A stretch of 26,983 bases of DNA from an uncultured Porphyromonas sp. (GCF_905372525.1 NZ_CAJPPN010000031.1:1-26983), one strand, 5' to 3'. Counted from the stretch's first letter, positions 1 through 8,050 are shown. Translations and numbers: made by a program. Notes: generated by a model not told the origin, from the sequence alone.

Positions 1-108
1 GCTGAGTCCCCAGTGTGCTCTACCCGCCTCTCAGTAAGGGCGCTGGGTAAGGAGCTCCCCTCGGGACAAGGCTCTAGCGGGACGGAGCAAAGGGCGAGAC
101 CACGGGAC

Positions 109-138
109 TTGGGAACGAGGAGAAATTCACTATCTTTG
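109..138 (+). promoter_or_regulatory. Promoter of the tRNA-Arg gene
   Basis: A TTG at 109-111 and TATCTTTG at 131-138 are 19 nt apart, matching the Bacteroidota housekeeping consensus (TTG, then TAnnTTTG). Transcription would begin near 145, about 37 nt before the mature tRNA. Apart from this promoter I see nothing in bases 1-181; the one open frame there (13-219) runs into the tRNA and has no protein-like composition. Confidence 0.6.
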
Positions 139-181
139 CAGGCAACTAGCGGGGATGCCCTCCCCAGAAGGCTAGGTACGG

Positions 182-253
182 GCCCTCGTAGTTCAACGGA
201 TAGAACAAGAATTTCCTAAATTTTAGATAGCAGTTCGATTCTGCTCGGGGGTA
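182..253 (+). tRNA. tRNA-Arg (anticodon CCT)
   Basis: The cloverleaf folds completely. The acceptor stem GCCCTCG (182-188) pairs with CGGGGGT (246-252) with two G-U pairs. The D stem is GTTC/GAAC. The anticodon stem AGAAT/ATTTT encloses loop TTCCTAA, so the anticodon is CCT. The T stem AGCAG/CTGCT encloses TTCGATT. The discriminator is A253 and CCA is not encoded, as usual in this phylum. It reads AGG codons. tRNA-Arg(CCT) genes are frequent integration sites, but I see no integrase or duplicated tRNA 3' end here. Confidence 0.93.
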
Positions 254-260
254 CACAGAG

Positions 261-300
261 GACAGCACGCACGGGAGCTTAGGACTCCGTGCGTGCTGTC
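261..300 (+). terminator. Strong hairpin just downstream of tRNA-Arg
   Basis: GACAGCACGCACGG (261-274) pairs perfectly with CCGTGCGTGCTGTC (287-300), with further pairing toward the loop. It begins 8 nt after the tRNA and probably ends the tRNA transcript or marks its 3' processing. There is no T run after it (GTCATAGG), so it is not a classical intrinsic terminator. The following 301-403 holds only a small hairpin GCTCCA-CCTA-TGGAGC at 366-381. Confidence 0.6.
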
Positions 301-403
301 GTCATAGGGAGAGGGGGCTCTCTAGGGCGAAGCTCCCCTACCCTCTAGGAAAGGAATGGGATAAAGCTCCACCTATGGAGCCTCCAGCCCGAAGGAAAGC
401 AAA

Positions 404-453
404 AGACCCGAGCAAAGGGAGTACCTCATGGGGTACCCCCTTCGCTCGGGTCT
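404..453 (-). terminator. Intrinsic terminator for the minus-strand cluster
   Basis: AGACCCGAGC...GCTCGGGTCT form a stem of about 16 bp with one mismatch, plus an inner GGTACC-type pairing. On the minus strand the stem is followed by TTTTGC, giving a usable U-tract. It lies 27 bp past the stop of the DUF2721 gene, so it plausibly ends transcription of that gene. Confidence 0.7.
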
Positions 454-479
454 AATCTATCTCCTCGGGTAGGGAGGGA

Positions 480-1883
480 CTACTTCTCCTCCTTGTGCTC
501 GCTCTCCCTGGCGGCTGCGAGCTCACGCTGACGAGCTACAGCCTCCTCGTAGCTCATCGGGCGTGTAGGCCGTGGAGCTGGGGTCTGGGTGGGCTGGCTC
601 TGAGGCTGAGCGGACTGAGGTACCTGCTGAGCTGCCTGGGTGCTCTGCGTGGTAGGCTGAGTGCTCTGCTGCGTCTGAGCGGGGCGCCCCTCCTGGGAAG
701 GCGTACGCTCAGTAGACGTAGGAGTGGCCTCCGCAGACGAAGGATGAGCCTCGGGGCGAGGACGGCGTACCTGCCCCTCTTGCTGTCCCTGAGGTGTGGG
801 GGTAGCCATCGCCGTGGGGCGGGGCTGTGCGGCCTGAGCCTGCTCGTTGGGCTCTACCGAAGAGGGACGATGAGACTGCTCCGAAGAGGAGGCCTGCGAG
901 CTCGTCTGCTGAGCGGGGCGATGCTCCCTTGGCTCGGTAGGACGCTCGGGGCGAGGACGGCGCTCGCCTTGCTCCCGCTGAGCCGTAGGGGCAGACGTCT
1001 GAGTCGCTCCTTCAGCTGTGCGTGAGGAGCTATCCCCACCGCCGTTACGCTCGGGACGGGGGCGACGGTCACCCTGCTCCCGAGTCCCAGCCTGAGCAGA
1101 GGTAGCAGGATTGGGTTGATTGCCCTGGGGACGCTGCTGTCCTTGTCCCTGACGCTGCTGTCCTCCGCGGGGGGTATCTTGTGCCCCTCGGCTCTCCTGA
1201 GCTCCACGGGAGCTGTCCTGTGCGCCACGGTTAGCCTCGCGGGCATCGTCTCGGCGAGGGCGATCCTTGCCGTCCTGTGAGACTCGGGGAGAGGTGACGG
1301 GGAGGGGGAGGTTGCTCGAGGACTGCGTCTGCTGTCGCTGAGTAGCCTGAGGGACTGTAGGGGTAGCGGGAGACTCTTGCCCCTTGTCTCGGTTCTTATC
1401 CTTATTCTTTTTCTTGCTCTTGCCCTTGGACTTCTCCCGTTGTAGGGTCTCGTCATCGGGACGACGGCGCAGGGAGGGAGTCATCTCCTTCTTGAGGGAG
1501 CGAAGGTTGAGGTTCAGCGCCTCGACCGAGATCTGGATCTCCCAGATGCAAAGGCAGAGCGAGAGGGCGAGCAGGACCATACCTAGCCCAAAGACCCAGC
1601 CGCCGAGGAGGTTCCACTCTAGGTAATAGAAGAACATCGCAGCTAGGCAGACCAGCAGGCTCCCAGCCCCTAGGATCTGCATAGCGCGGATGAGGTTGAG
1701 GCGACGGTAGAGGTTGTCGATCTGGGCAAGCGAGGTCGTCTCAGCCTCGGGGTCATTCTCGTACTTCTCCTTGAGGTGTCGTACGATAGAGGCGTAGGAT
1801 AGGAAGCGGTTCGTATAGGCCAGCAGGATCAGCGAGATGGCCGAGAAGAGAAGGGAAGGTGTCGTGAGATTAAGCTCGTTCAT
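480..1883 (-). CDS. DUF2721 family membrane protein with a long disordered C-terminal tail
   Basis: Residues 1-135 look like the DUF2721 family: the opening NELNLTTPSLLFSAISLIL, then YTNRFL, the basic RRLNLIRAMQI segment, and hydrophobic segments near 8-24, 70-88 and 93-116. Family members are usually about 130-150 residues and have no established function. Here roughly 320 further residues follow (about 145-467). The tail begins with a lysine-rich stretch (148-168) and continues with low-complexity Q/P/R/S/T sequence carrying repeated RRPRPE blocks, with no recognisable fold. It should be anchored in the inner membrane with a charged tail, side unknown. It is the last gene of the minus-strand cluster, 33 bp after the MBL-LipB gene and just before a terminator. 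Open frames on the other strand here are by-products of the low-complexity tail. Confidence 0.8.
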   Translation of the reverse strand: MNELNLTTPSLLFSAISLILLAYTNRFLSYASIVRHLKEKYENDPEAETTSLAQIDNLYRRLNLIRAMQILGAGSLLVCLAAMFFYYLEWNLLGGWVFGLGMVLLALSLCLCIWEIQISVEALNLNLRSLKKEMTPSLRRRPDDETLQREKSKGKSKKKNKDKNRDKGQESPATPTVPQATQRQQTQSSSNLPLPVTSPRVSQDGKDRPRRDDAREANRGAQDSSRGAQESRGAQDTPRGGQQRQGQGQQRPQGNQPNPATSAQAGTREQGDRRPRPERNGGGDSSSRTAEGATQTSAPTAQREQGERRPRPERPTEPREHRPAQQTSSQASSSEQSHRPSSVEPNEQAQAAQPRPTAMATPTPQGQQEGQVRRPRPEAHPSSAEATPTSTERTPSQEGRPAQTQQSTQPTTQSTQAAQQVPQSAQPQSQPTQTPAPRPTRPMSYEEAVARQRELAAARESEHKEEK

Positions 1884-1916
1884 ATGGTGAATGAGTAAGC
1901 GTGATGGTGAATGTAC

Positions 1917-3416
1917 TTAGAAGCGTGGGGCAAGACGCTCGCGCAGTCTACGATGCAGGATCGAGACCAGCATATGCTTGACCACGGTGAGGTCTACTTC
2001 TTGCCCGACCTCTTGGGCGATCGATGCGACCTTGCCCTGCTTGAAGCCACAGGGGTTGATGAGCTGGAAGGGGGATAGGTCGTTATTGACATTGAGGGCA
2101 AAGCCATGCATGGTGACGAAGCGACTACTCTTGACACCGATAGCACAGATCTTGCGCTCACGGGCGGGGTCGCCGACGTCAAGCCATACCCCTGTAGCCC
2201 CCTCTTTGGGGCCAGCATCGATACGGAAGAAGCGTAGGAGCTCGATGACCGACTGCTCCAGGAGCTCAATGTAAGCCTTGAGTCCTAGATGGAAGCGCTC
2301 AAGGTCTAGGATGGGATACCCAGTGAGCTGCCCCGGTCCATGGTAGGTCACGTCCCCACCTCGCTCGACCTCGTAGAAGTCGTAGCCGTGCTCCCGCAGG
2401 AAGTCTGGGCTCATCAGGACATTGGCCGAGTCGGCGTGCTTGCCCATCGTGAAGACGGGATTATGCTCGCAGAAGAGTAGGAAGCTCTCGGTGGGGCGCT
2501 GCTCGTGCTTGGCCTGGAGCTGTGCCTCGAAGAGCGAGCGCTGGAGCTCCCAAGCCTCGGCATAGGCGATACGTCCGAGGTCTCGGTAGACAAAGGGCTC
2601 TTCGTAGGGTGGGAGCGAGTACTCCTCGACTCTCCCCTGCGCGATCTCGAGGCACTGACCATCGTAGGCAGGCTGGAGGTCTGTGGGCAGGAGGGCCTGG
2701 AGCTGTCGGTGTAGAGGTGCGTGGTGCGAGAGGTGCGTCAGCAGGGTCAGCTGTGGGCGACGAGGGAGGTGGGAGAGGTGCTCCTGGACATCGAGGACAG
2801 ACTGATGGCTCGGGTGAGGACGCTGGTAGCGCAGGGCATTGATGACGAGGAGCTGAGTGCCCTCGACCTTTGCCCACTCCTCGGGAGAGATCGCCTTCAT
2901 ATCTGTGATGTAGGTAAGCCCTCCGATTCGATAGCCTACGATAGGGAGTGTGCCGTGATCTAGGAAGATCGGAGTCACTCGCTCCCCGAAGAGCTCAAAG
3001 GTCGCATCCCGTCCCTCCTTGATCGGACAGAGCACAAGGCGTGGGGTGCCAGGATAAGGATGAGGGCCGAAAGCATAGTGCATACGGCTACGCACAGACT
3101 CTAGGACACGCTCCTGTCCATAGATCGGCAGCTCCTGGCGCCAAGCGATCGTACGGACATCATCTAGCCCGAAGGTGTGATCGTAGTGCTCATGAGTCAG
3201 TAAGATAGCATCTATACGATCTAGTCTCAGGGATACCGCTTGCTCATGGAAGTCTGGGCCGCAGTCTATGAGGATACGCTGCCCAGAGTCCGTGATCACG
3301 AGGGCAGAGGAGCGCAGGCGACGGTCACGAGGATCGTCACTATGACAGGCCGGGCAACCACATCCCACCTCGGGGATACCAGTGCTCGTGCCTGTACCTA
3401 GGAGTATAACCTTCAT
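1917..3416 (-). CDS. lipB: Fused metallo-beta-lactamase-fold hydrolase and octanoyltransferase (LipB)
   Basis: A 499-residue two-domain protein. Residues 1-260 are a PhnP-like metallo-beta-lactamase fold: GTGTSTGIP at 7-15, zinc-type cysteines C19, C21, C24, metal motif THEHYDH at 74-80 (H75, H77, D79, H80), H154 and D172. Residues 275-499 are a full LipB: RGGDVTYHGPGQL from 352, lysine K422 (RKICAIGVK) and the catalytic cysteine C456 in NPCGF. LipB moves octanoate from acyl carrier protein onto the lipoyl domains of 2-oxoacid dehydrogenases and the glycine cleavage system. The substrate of the first domain is unknown; PhnP itself is a cyclic phosphodiesterase, and this domain need not share that activity. 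The two are usually separate proteins; here one uninterrupted frame joins them with a linker around 260-275. The gene sits between murB and the DUF2721 gene. Both active sites look intact. Confidence 0.92.
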   Translation of the reverse strand: MKVILLGTGTSTGIPEVGCGCPACHSDDPRDRRLRSSALVITDSGQRILIDCGPDFHEQAVSLRLDRIDAILLTHEHYDHTFGLDDVRTIAWRQELPIYGQERVLESVRSRMHYAFGPHPYPGTPRLVLCPIKEGRDATFELFGERVTPIFLDHGTLPIVGYRIGGLTYITDMKAISPEEWAKVEGTQLLVINALRYQRPHPSHQSVLDVQEHLSHLPRRPQLTLLTHLSHHAPLHRQLQALLPTDLQPAYDGQCLEIAQGRVEEYSLPPYEEPFVYRDLGRIAYAEAWELQRSLFEAQLQAKHEQRPTESFLLFCEHNPVFTMGKHADSANVLMSPDFLREHGYDFYEVERGGDVTYHGPGQLTGYPILDLERFHLGLKAYIELLEQSVIELLRFFRIDAGPKEGATGVWLDVGDPARERKICAIGVKSSRFVTMHGFALNVNNDLSPFQLINPCGFKQGKVASIAQEVGQEVDLTVVKHMLVSILHRRLRERLAPRF

Positions 3417-3547
3417 CGCTTAGGGGGGTAGGAGCCTGTAGTTTGTTGGGCTTAGGCCACTACTCGAGGGGACCTACACATAGAGGGGATTTGATGGATT
3501 AACTAGATGAGGAGCTTCTGCCGAGACACTCGGAGCTCCCCGTAGGG

Positions 3548-4567
3548 CTACACGATATAGCGGACCTCAGGCTCTAGGTGTATCCCGAAGCGGGCCTGCA
3601 CCTGCTGCTGGATGTACTCCGCCAGACGAGCGATCTCCTGCCCTGTGGCTTGGCCGTCCGCATTGATGAGTACGAGGGCTTGGCGCTCATAGACTCCAGC
3701 GTGACCTAGGCGATAACCTTTGAGCCCACAGGTATCGATGAGCCAGCCCGCCGGCACCTTTACCCGACCATCGGGCAGAGGATAGTGAGGGGCATGGGGA
3801 TACTGTTCTCGGAGAGCTTCGTAGACCGAAGCCTCCACGACGGGGTTCATAAAGAAGCTCCCCGCACTACCTATTACCTTGGGGTCTGGGAGCTTGGACT
3901 CTCGGATGGCGATGACCTCCCGACGTACGTCCGCAGGGGTCGGAGCACTATGGCGCTGTGTGATCCGCTCTCTCAGATCGGCATAGTCCAGCTGTAGGCT
4001 AGGGTGCTTGTCTAGCCTGAGGTGTACATGGGTGATGATGTAGTCTTCGTAGTCAGGCTCCTTGAAGAGGCTATGGCGATAGGCATAGGCGCACTCATCA
4101 CGGGTAAATATCCGCTCCTGAGCGGTACGGCGGTGGAAGGTATGCACAGCTTGTATCCTCTGGTAGATCTCCACTCCGTAGGCACCGATATTCTGTATCG
4201 CTGCTGCGCCGACTTGTCCCGGGATTAGGGAGAGGTTCTCAATGCCTCCTAACCCTTGGTCGGTCATCTGCTGTACGAAGTCATCCCAATGTACGCCCGA
4301 TCCGACGAGGTAGTCTACGTGCTGATCATCCTCTCCTAGGAGCTCGATAGAGCGGAGCTCCGAGAAGAGGATGATCCCATGAAAGTTGGTAAGGAAGAGC
4401 AGATTGCTCCCCTCTCCGATAGGGACACAGCGACACTCCTGGAAGTACTCGTCCCGTGCTAGGAGGTGCAGATCCTCTAGGCTCCGATAGGTGATGAACC
4501 AATCAGCCTGGGCATCGATACCCAAGGTGTTGTGTGCTCGGAGCGAATAGTTCTGCCTTATCTCCAT
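3548..4567 (-). CDS. murB: UDP-N-acetylenolpyruvoylglucosamine reductase MurB
   Basis: This flavoenzyme makes UDP-N-acetylmuramate with NADPH, the second committed step of peptidoglycan precursor synthesis in the cytoplasm. The 339 residues match the long (E. coli-type) MurB class. Visible features are the FAD-binding IGEGSNLLF (50-58), GIENLSLIPGQVGAAAIQNIG (108-128), YRHS with R164, the catalytic serine S237 in GSAGSFF, and the C-terminal LEPEVRYI with the active-site glutamate (E332 or E334). The start fits the alignment to the family (MEIRQNYSLRAHNTLGI). It lies 24 bp after the SPOR lipoprotein gene and is probably cotranscribed with it; 131 bp without clear signals separate it from the MBL-LipB gene. 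Confidence 0.96.
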   Translation of the reverse strand: MEIRQNYSLRAHNTLGIDAQADWFITYRSLEDLHLLARDEYFQECRCVPIGEGSNLLFLTNFHGIILFSELRSIELLGEDDQHVDYLVGSGVHWDDFVQQMTDQGLGGIENLSLIPGQVGAAAIQNIGAYGVEIYQRIQAVHTFHRRTAQERIFTRDECAYAYRHSLFKEPDYEDYIITHVHLRLDKHPSLQLDYADLRERITQRHSAPTPADVRREVIAIRESKLPDPKVIGSAGSFFMNPVVEASVYEALREQYPHAPHYPLPDGRVKVPAGWLIDTCGLKGYRLGHAGVYERQALVLINADGQATGQEIARLAEYIQQQVQARFGIHLEPEVRYIV

Positions 4568-4591
4568 AGATAGTAGTGGGTCAAGCGAAGG

Positions 4592-5068
4592 CTAGAGATC
4601 GTTCTCTAGGAGCCAAGCGTCCTTGAAGTCTGGGGCAAAGCGAGAGCGGATGGCATCACGGCTCGCGATAGCCTCGTCACGTGTGTCGAAGCTGGCGACG
4701 ATGACACGGAGCATCCCCGCATCGTTGGTAGCTAGGACGGCATTGTAGCCCTGTCCCTCCATACGTTCCTTGAGGCTACGTGCGTTCGTGGGGTTCTGAA
4801 AGCTCCCGACGACGACACTGAAGCGCTTGAGGCGGGTAGCGTCCTCGCCGGAGTAGGTAGAGACGCGTTCCTTGCGTACAGTGACTGGAGCTGCAGGTGT
4901 GCTTGCGGCTGGTGCTTCGTACTGAGCGGCAGGCTTAGTGTCTTGCGTAGCGACCTCACGCTGCTTAGCCTGCTCGTAGGCCTTTCTATAGGCACTCTGC
5001 TTGGCCTTACAAGAGCTCAGGGAGACGAGCGAGATAAGAGCCAAGGAGGCAAAGATGATTTTCTTCAT
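4592..5068 (-). CDS. SPOR-domain lipoprotein
   Basis: A 158-residue secreted lipoprotein. Residues 1-20 are a signal peptide ending in lipobox LSSC, so C20 would be lipidated. Residues 21-80 are a flexible A/P/Q-rich linker. Residues 82-156 look like a SPOR domain: RFSVVVGSFQNPTNARSLKERM, then GMLRVIVASFDTRDEAIASRDAI. SPOR domains bind denuded peptidoglycan, often at the division site, so a periplasmic role at the septum or wall is likely. It is followed by murB at 24 bp, which fits a wall function. It has its own promoter at 5103-5130. The exact partner is unknown. Confidence 0.88.
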   Translation of the reverse strand: MKKIIFASLALISLVSLSSCKAKQSAYRKAYEQAKQREVATQDTKPAAQYEAPAASTPAAPVTVRKERVSTYSGEDATRLKRFSVVVGSFQNPTNARSLKERMEGQGYNAVLATNDAGMLRVIVASFDTRDEAIASRDAIRSRFAPDFKDAWLLENDL

Positions 5069-5102
5069 AATTCAAACTTCGATTATGTGGTGACACAATA
5101 TG

Positions 5103-5130
5103 CAAAAGTATCGATATACAAAGGTAACAA
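5103..5130 (-). promoter_or_regulatory. Promoter of the SPOR lipoprotein-murB unit
   Basis: On the minus strand TTG (5130-5128) is followed 17 nt later by TACTTTTG (5110-5103), fitting TTG-N17-23-TAnnTTTG. A second match, TACCTTTG, lies at 5126-5119 without a well-placed TTG. The first would start transcription near 5097, about 28 nt before the lipoprotein start codon. The flanks are AT-rich, unlike the rest of the window. Confidence 0.6.
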
Positions 5131-5152
5131 ATAAATAAAACTATACCTTCGG

Positions 5153-6700
5153 CTATCCTTTCTTCCTCTTAAGTAGGTGCTCCTGCAAGAGCTCCCACAC
5201 ATAGAAGAGGTCCTGACGGGCGAAGAGGAACATCAGCGCTAGATAGCTCCCGGCCATGACACAGCCACCGATCGCCAGCCTCAGGAAGTCGGGGAGCCCA
5301 GAGGTAAGATAGGTATCTACTCCCCACACGCCCAGCCCCGAGACACCACTCATCAGGAAGAAGGGGAGAAGCTCTGCGAGCTGCTGCCAGATCGTATAGT
5401 TGATGAAGCGCCCCGAGTAGTAGCTATTGATGAAGAGGAAGATGACCTGGCTAATCACGGTACTCCACAGCAGGCCATAAACTCCCCAATAGCTACTAAA
5501 GGATAGGGCTATCACCATGGCAGCTACACCCACAATGCGTCTAGCAATATCGATCTTCAAGAAGAGGTCTCCACGCCCCTTGACCATGAGCACATTCGCA
5601 TTATAGTCAATTAGCGGAGATAAAAGGCCTGCGAAACAGAGTATCTGAAAGAAGCCTGCTGCCTCCATCCACTTTGTCCCAAATAGGAAGTGATAGAGCG
5701 GATGAGCAAGTACTAGGAGGGTAACCAATATAGGTGCTGAGAGCTGCACCAATAGACGCATAGCCTTGCGATAGCCAGCCCTTAGTAATTCTGGTTCGTT
5801 TTGTACTCGTACGAGCACAGGAAGCGAGACTTTGTTAATCGGATCTGCGAGAACAGCGACTGGGACTACATAGAAGGTATTGGCCTGGCCATACAAGCCC
5901 AACGTACGCATAGAGAAGTAGCGACCGATAAAGATCGTAGCGACATTATCATACACTGCCTTAGTCACATTGGTCAAAGCTATACGCCAACCAAAGTCGA
6001 AATGCACCTTAAATCGCTCCTTGTCGAATACACGCTTGGGTCTCCAAGGGGAATAGTACCAGACCAGAATAACGTTCGTTATAGCCTGAGCAAAGGCCAT
6101 TCCCACCAGCGACCAAACACCAAAGCCGAGTGCCGCCATTGTAATCCCTGTCACGCCTGAGGCAAGGCCATTAAAGAGTTGTACATACATCTGCTTCTTA
6201 AACTCCATACGCCGCCACAGCAACACCCTCTGCACAGAGGCTAGTGCGTAGATAACATTTGGAATCCCATACACTCTAAGGATAAGGTTGAGCCTAGGAT
6301 CATGAAAATAATCAGCAACCCATGGGGCTATCAGGAAGAGAAGGAGATAGAAGAACAAACTTGCCCCCAAATTATAGTAGAAGACCGTAGACAAATCTCT
6401 CTCATCCAAAGTCTCATGTCTCGTAAGGGAGCTACTAAAGCCTGCTTCAGATAGGGTTTGAGTAATCGCAAGGAAAATCGCAAGGACGGCAACTACACCG
6501 AAGTCTTCAGGTGTCAGTAATCGAGCCAAGGCCAACTGCACAAGAAAGGTCGTTATGCGTCCCACGGCTTGCTGTGCCGTAGCCCAGCCAAAGCCTGATA
6601 CCGACTTTTTCTTCAGCTCTTGGATATCACCTGTGAGATTTCCTAGGGTTTCATCTACCTTTGCCTTCTCGGCCTCTGTGAGCTCGTTCTCTTGTTGCAT
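5153..6700 (-). CDS. Wzx-like polysaccharide flippase (MOP superfamily)
   Basis: A 515-residue polytopic inner-membrane protein of the lipopolysaccharide/teichuronic-acid exporter type (RfbX/WzxC-like). After a charged N-terminus (1-30) comes SVSGFGWATAQQAVGR, then LALARLLTPEDFGVVAVLAIFLA, a signature of this family, followed by about 12-14 hydrophobic helices to residue 510. Such proteins flip undecaprenyl-linked sugar repeats across the inner membrane. No glycosyltransferase or polymerase gene is nearby, so the substrate cannot be inferred. Its DNA is clearly richer in A+T than the neighbours over about 5700-6600 (two lines near 6301-6420 count to 42% GC, against about 60% in valS), suggesting separate ancestry, though membrane proteins also lower GC. 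It is isolated from dapA by 150 bp containing hairpins. Confidence 0.88.
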   Translation of the reverse strand: MQQENELTEAEKAKVDETLGNLTGDIQELKKKSVSGFGWATAQQAVGRITTFLVQLALARLLTPEDFGVVAVLAIFLAITQTLSEAGFSSSLTRHETLDERDLSTVFYYNLGASLFFYLLLFLIAPWVADYFHDPRLNLILRVYGIPNVIYALASVQRVLLWRRMEFKKQMYVQLFNGLASGVTGITMAALGFGVWSLVGMAFAQAITNVILVWYYSPWRPKRVFDKERFKVHFDFGWRIALTNVTKAVYDNVATIFIGRYFSMRTLGLYGQANTFYVVPVAVLADPINKVSLPVLVRVQNEPELLRAGYRKAMRLLVQLSAPILVTLLVLAHPLYHFLFGTKWMEAAGFFQILCFAGLLSPLIDYNANVLMVKGRGDLFLKIDIARRIVGVAAMVIALSFSSYWGVYGLLWSTVISQVIFLFINSYYSGRFINYTIWQQLAELLPFFLMSGVSGLGVWGVDTYLTSGLPDFLRLAIGGCVMAGSYLALMFLFARQDLFYVWELLQEHLLKRKKG

Positions 6701-6744
6701 TGTTACCTAATTATTCGTCTTTGACTCGTCCTCATTAGCACACG

Positions 6745-6775
6745 AGGGGGATAGGGCTTGCAGCCCTACCCTCTC
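6745..6775. terminator. Hairpin between dapA and the flippase gene
   Basis: TAGGGCT-TGC-AGCCCTA (6752-6768) is a perfect 7-bp stem and extends with one mismatch through GGGG/CCCT-type pairs. No T run follows on either strand. It may be a secondary transcript barrier or an RNA-stabilising stem after dapA. Confidence 0.4.
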
Positions 6776-6809
6776 TCGGTGCGTATATCGATGATAAAGT
6801 GGTGGTCTA

Positions 6810-6828
6810 GGGGCTAGCATGGAGCCCC
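6810..6828 (-). terminator. Probable terminator after dapA
   Basis: On the minus strand GGGGCT-CCATGCT-AGCCCC forms a 6-bp GC-rich stem 22 nt past the dapA stop. The downstream sequence TAGACCACC has no T run, so the assignment is moderate. Confidence 0.4.
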
Positions 6829-6850
6829 ACTCGCACTAAGCGTCCTCGCT

Positions 6851-7768
6851 CTAGAGACCCAGCGTCCCAGAGTATCCCTCCAGGGCTCTGCGAGTCTCGT
6901 CCAAGCGTCCACGTAGCTCTTGGCTCACGCAGACGAGAGGTAGACGTAGACGCTCTGTATCGATGAGCCCCATCAGGTGTAGCAGAGCCTTGATCCCGGC
7001 GGGGTTACCCTCCTGGAAGAGCTGGGTATTTAGCTGGCGCATAGCCGTCTGGATCATATCGGCCTCGTTGTATCGCCCATCCATCGCTAGGTGGATCAGG
7101 CGAGAGGTGAGGCGCGGGTAAGCATTCCCCACGACAGAGATCACCCCCCGAGCCCCATTCTGCACAAAGGCTACACTCAGCGCATCATCCCCCGAAAGGA
7201 CGACGAAGTCCTCGGGGATCTCTGCGGAGGAGATCTGCTCAGCCTGCTGGGGGAAGCCCGAGGCCTCCTTCACCCCTACAATATTATTATGCGTGCGCGC
7301 GAGACGCACGACGGTGTCAGGGGCCATATTGACCCCGACTCGTCCGGGGACATTGTAGAGGACAAGCGGGAGTTCACTGCGCTGGGCTAGGTAGGAGAAG
7401 TGCTGAAAGATCCCCTCCTGCGAAGGCTTGTTGTAGTAGGGGACTACGGAGAGGATGCCACTGACGCCATGCGTATCCATCGCTTGGATGCGCTCCCCCG
7501 TCTCGACGGTGTCGTTCCCTCCGAGACCGACCATGATCGGACAACGCCCTGCGACCTGATCGACCACTCGCCGAGTGACGGCCTCCCGCTCCGGGCGGGT
7601 GAGACAGGGCGACTCGCCCGTCGTACCATGTACCACGAGGAAGTCCATTGCTTGGTCACGTAGTAGGTGCTCGAGCAGTCGCTCCAGACTCTTATAGTCT
7701 ATCTTATTATCGTCCGTAAAAGGCGTAACGAGGGCAACACCTAGCCCCGTAAAGGGATGTTTGCTCAT
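6851..7768 (-). CDS. dapA: 4-hydroxy-tetrahydrodipicolinate synthase DapA
   Basis: Condenses pyruvate with aspartate semialdehyde, the first step of the diaminopimelate/lysine branch that feeds peptidoglycan. With the start at MSKHPFTGLG the protein is 305 residues, within the usual 290-300-odd range. Catalytic residues are visible: Schiff-base lysine K167 (VGVKEASG), Y138 (LVLYNVPGR), R143, T49/T50 in GTTGES, and Y111 in PYYNKP. The frame stays open upstream to an ATG at 7924, but the added 52 residues do not resemble DapA, and the predicted promoter (7828-7835) lies inside that extension, so 7768 is the better start. It heads the minus-strand block and is divergent from the TPR-ribH operon. 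Confidence 0.96.
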   Translation of the reverse strand: MSKHPFTGLGVALVTPFTDDNKIDYKSLERLLEHLLRDQAMDFLVVHGTTGESPCLTRPEREAVTRRVVDQVAGRCPIMVGLGGNDTVETGERIQAMDTHGVSGILSVVPYYNKPSQEGIFQHFSYLAQRSELPLVLYNVPGRVGVNMAPDTVVRLARTHNNIVGVKEASGFPQQAEQISSAEIPEDFVVLSGDDALSVAFVQNGARGVISVVGNAYPRLTSRLIHLAMDGRYNEADMIQTAMRQLNTQLFQEGNPAGIKALLHLMGLIDTERLRLPLVCVSQELRGRLDETRRALEGYSGTLGL

Positions 7769-7827
7769 AAGTCTTCTCTCAGCTATACCCTCTCCCTGGC
7801 GGGGGAGACAGTGAAGATATTTATTAG

Positions 7828-7835
7828 CAAAGGTA
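7828..7835 (-). promoter_or_regulatory. -7 element of the dapA promoter
   Basis: Minus-strand TACCTTTG fits TAnnTTTG exactly. No TTG is found at the usual distance upstream. Predicted transcription start is near 7821, giving a leader of about 53 nt before ATG 7768 and excluding the longer reading frame from the transcript. Confidence 0.5.
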
Positions 7836-8050
7836 GTGATTTTCACCGCTTCCTCATTATCTCCGTAGCCCGAGGGGCATCCCCATTCTCCCCCTAGTGA
7901 GCTCCCCTCTTGGGCTCTTTTCATAGGCTCCTCGGGGGTAGCCTCTCCTACTGCAGGGTATCTTGATCGCTGTCTCGGGAGTGCCTAGGCTTTAGCCCTG
8001 AGGAGGGCTACTACGAAGGGGGCTACAGGGGTGATACTTAGAGCGGGGTA

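Noticed and set aside
13..219. 68-codon plus-strand frame at the left edge
   Set aside because: It overlaps the tRNA-Arg gene and its promoter and has no protein-like composition or family resemblance.
182..300. Integration site of a mobile element at tRNA-Arg
   Set aside because: No integrase, no duplicated tRNA 3' end and no foreign genes are visible on the downstream side.
495..1456. Long frames on both strands across the DUF2721 tail (495-1025 plus, 854-1456 minus)
   Set aside because: They are by-products of low-complexity, stop-poor codons in the tail of the real minus-strand gene.
2461..2877. 138-codon minus-strand frame inside the MBL-LipB gene
   Set aside because: Proline/arginine-rich shadow of the real gene in another frame, with no motif.
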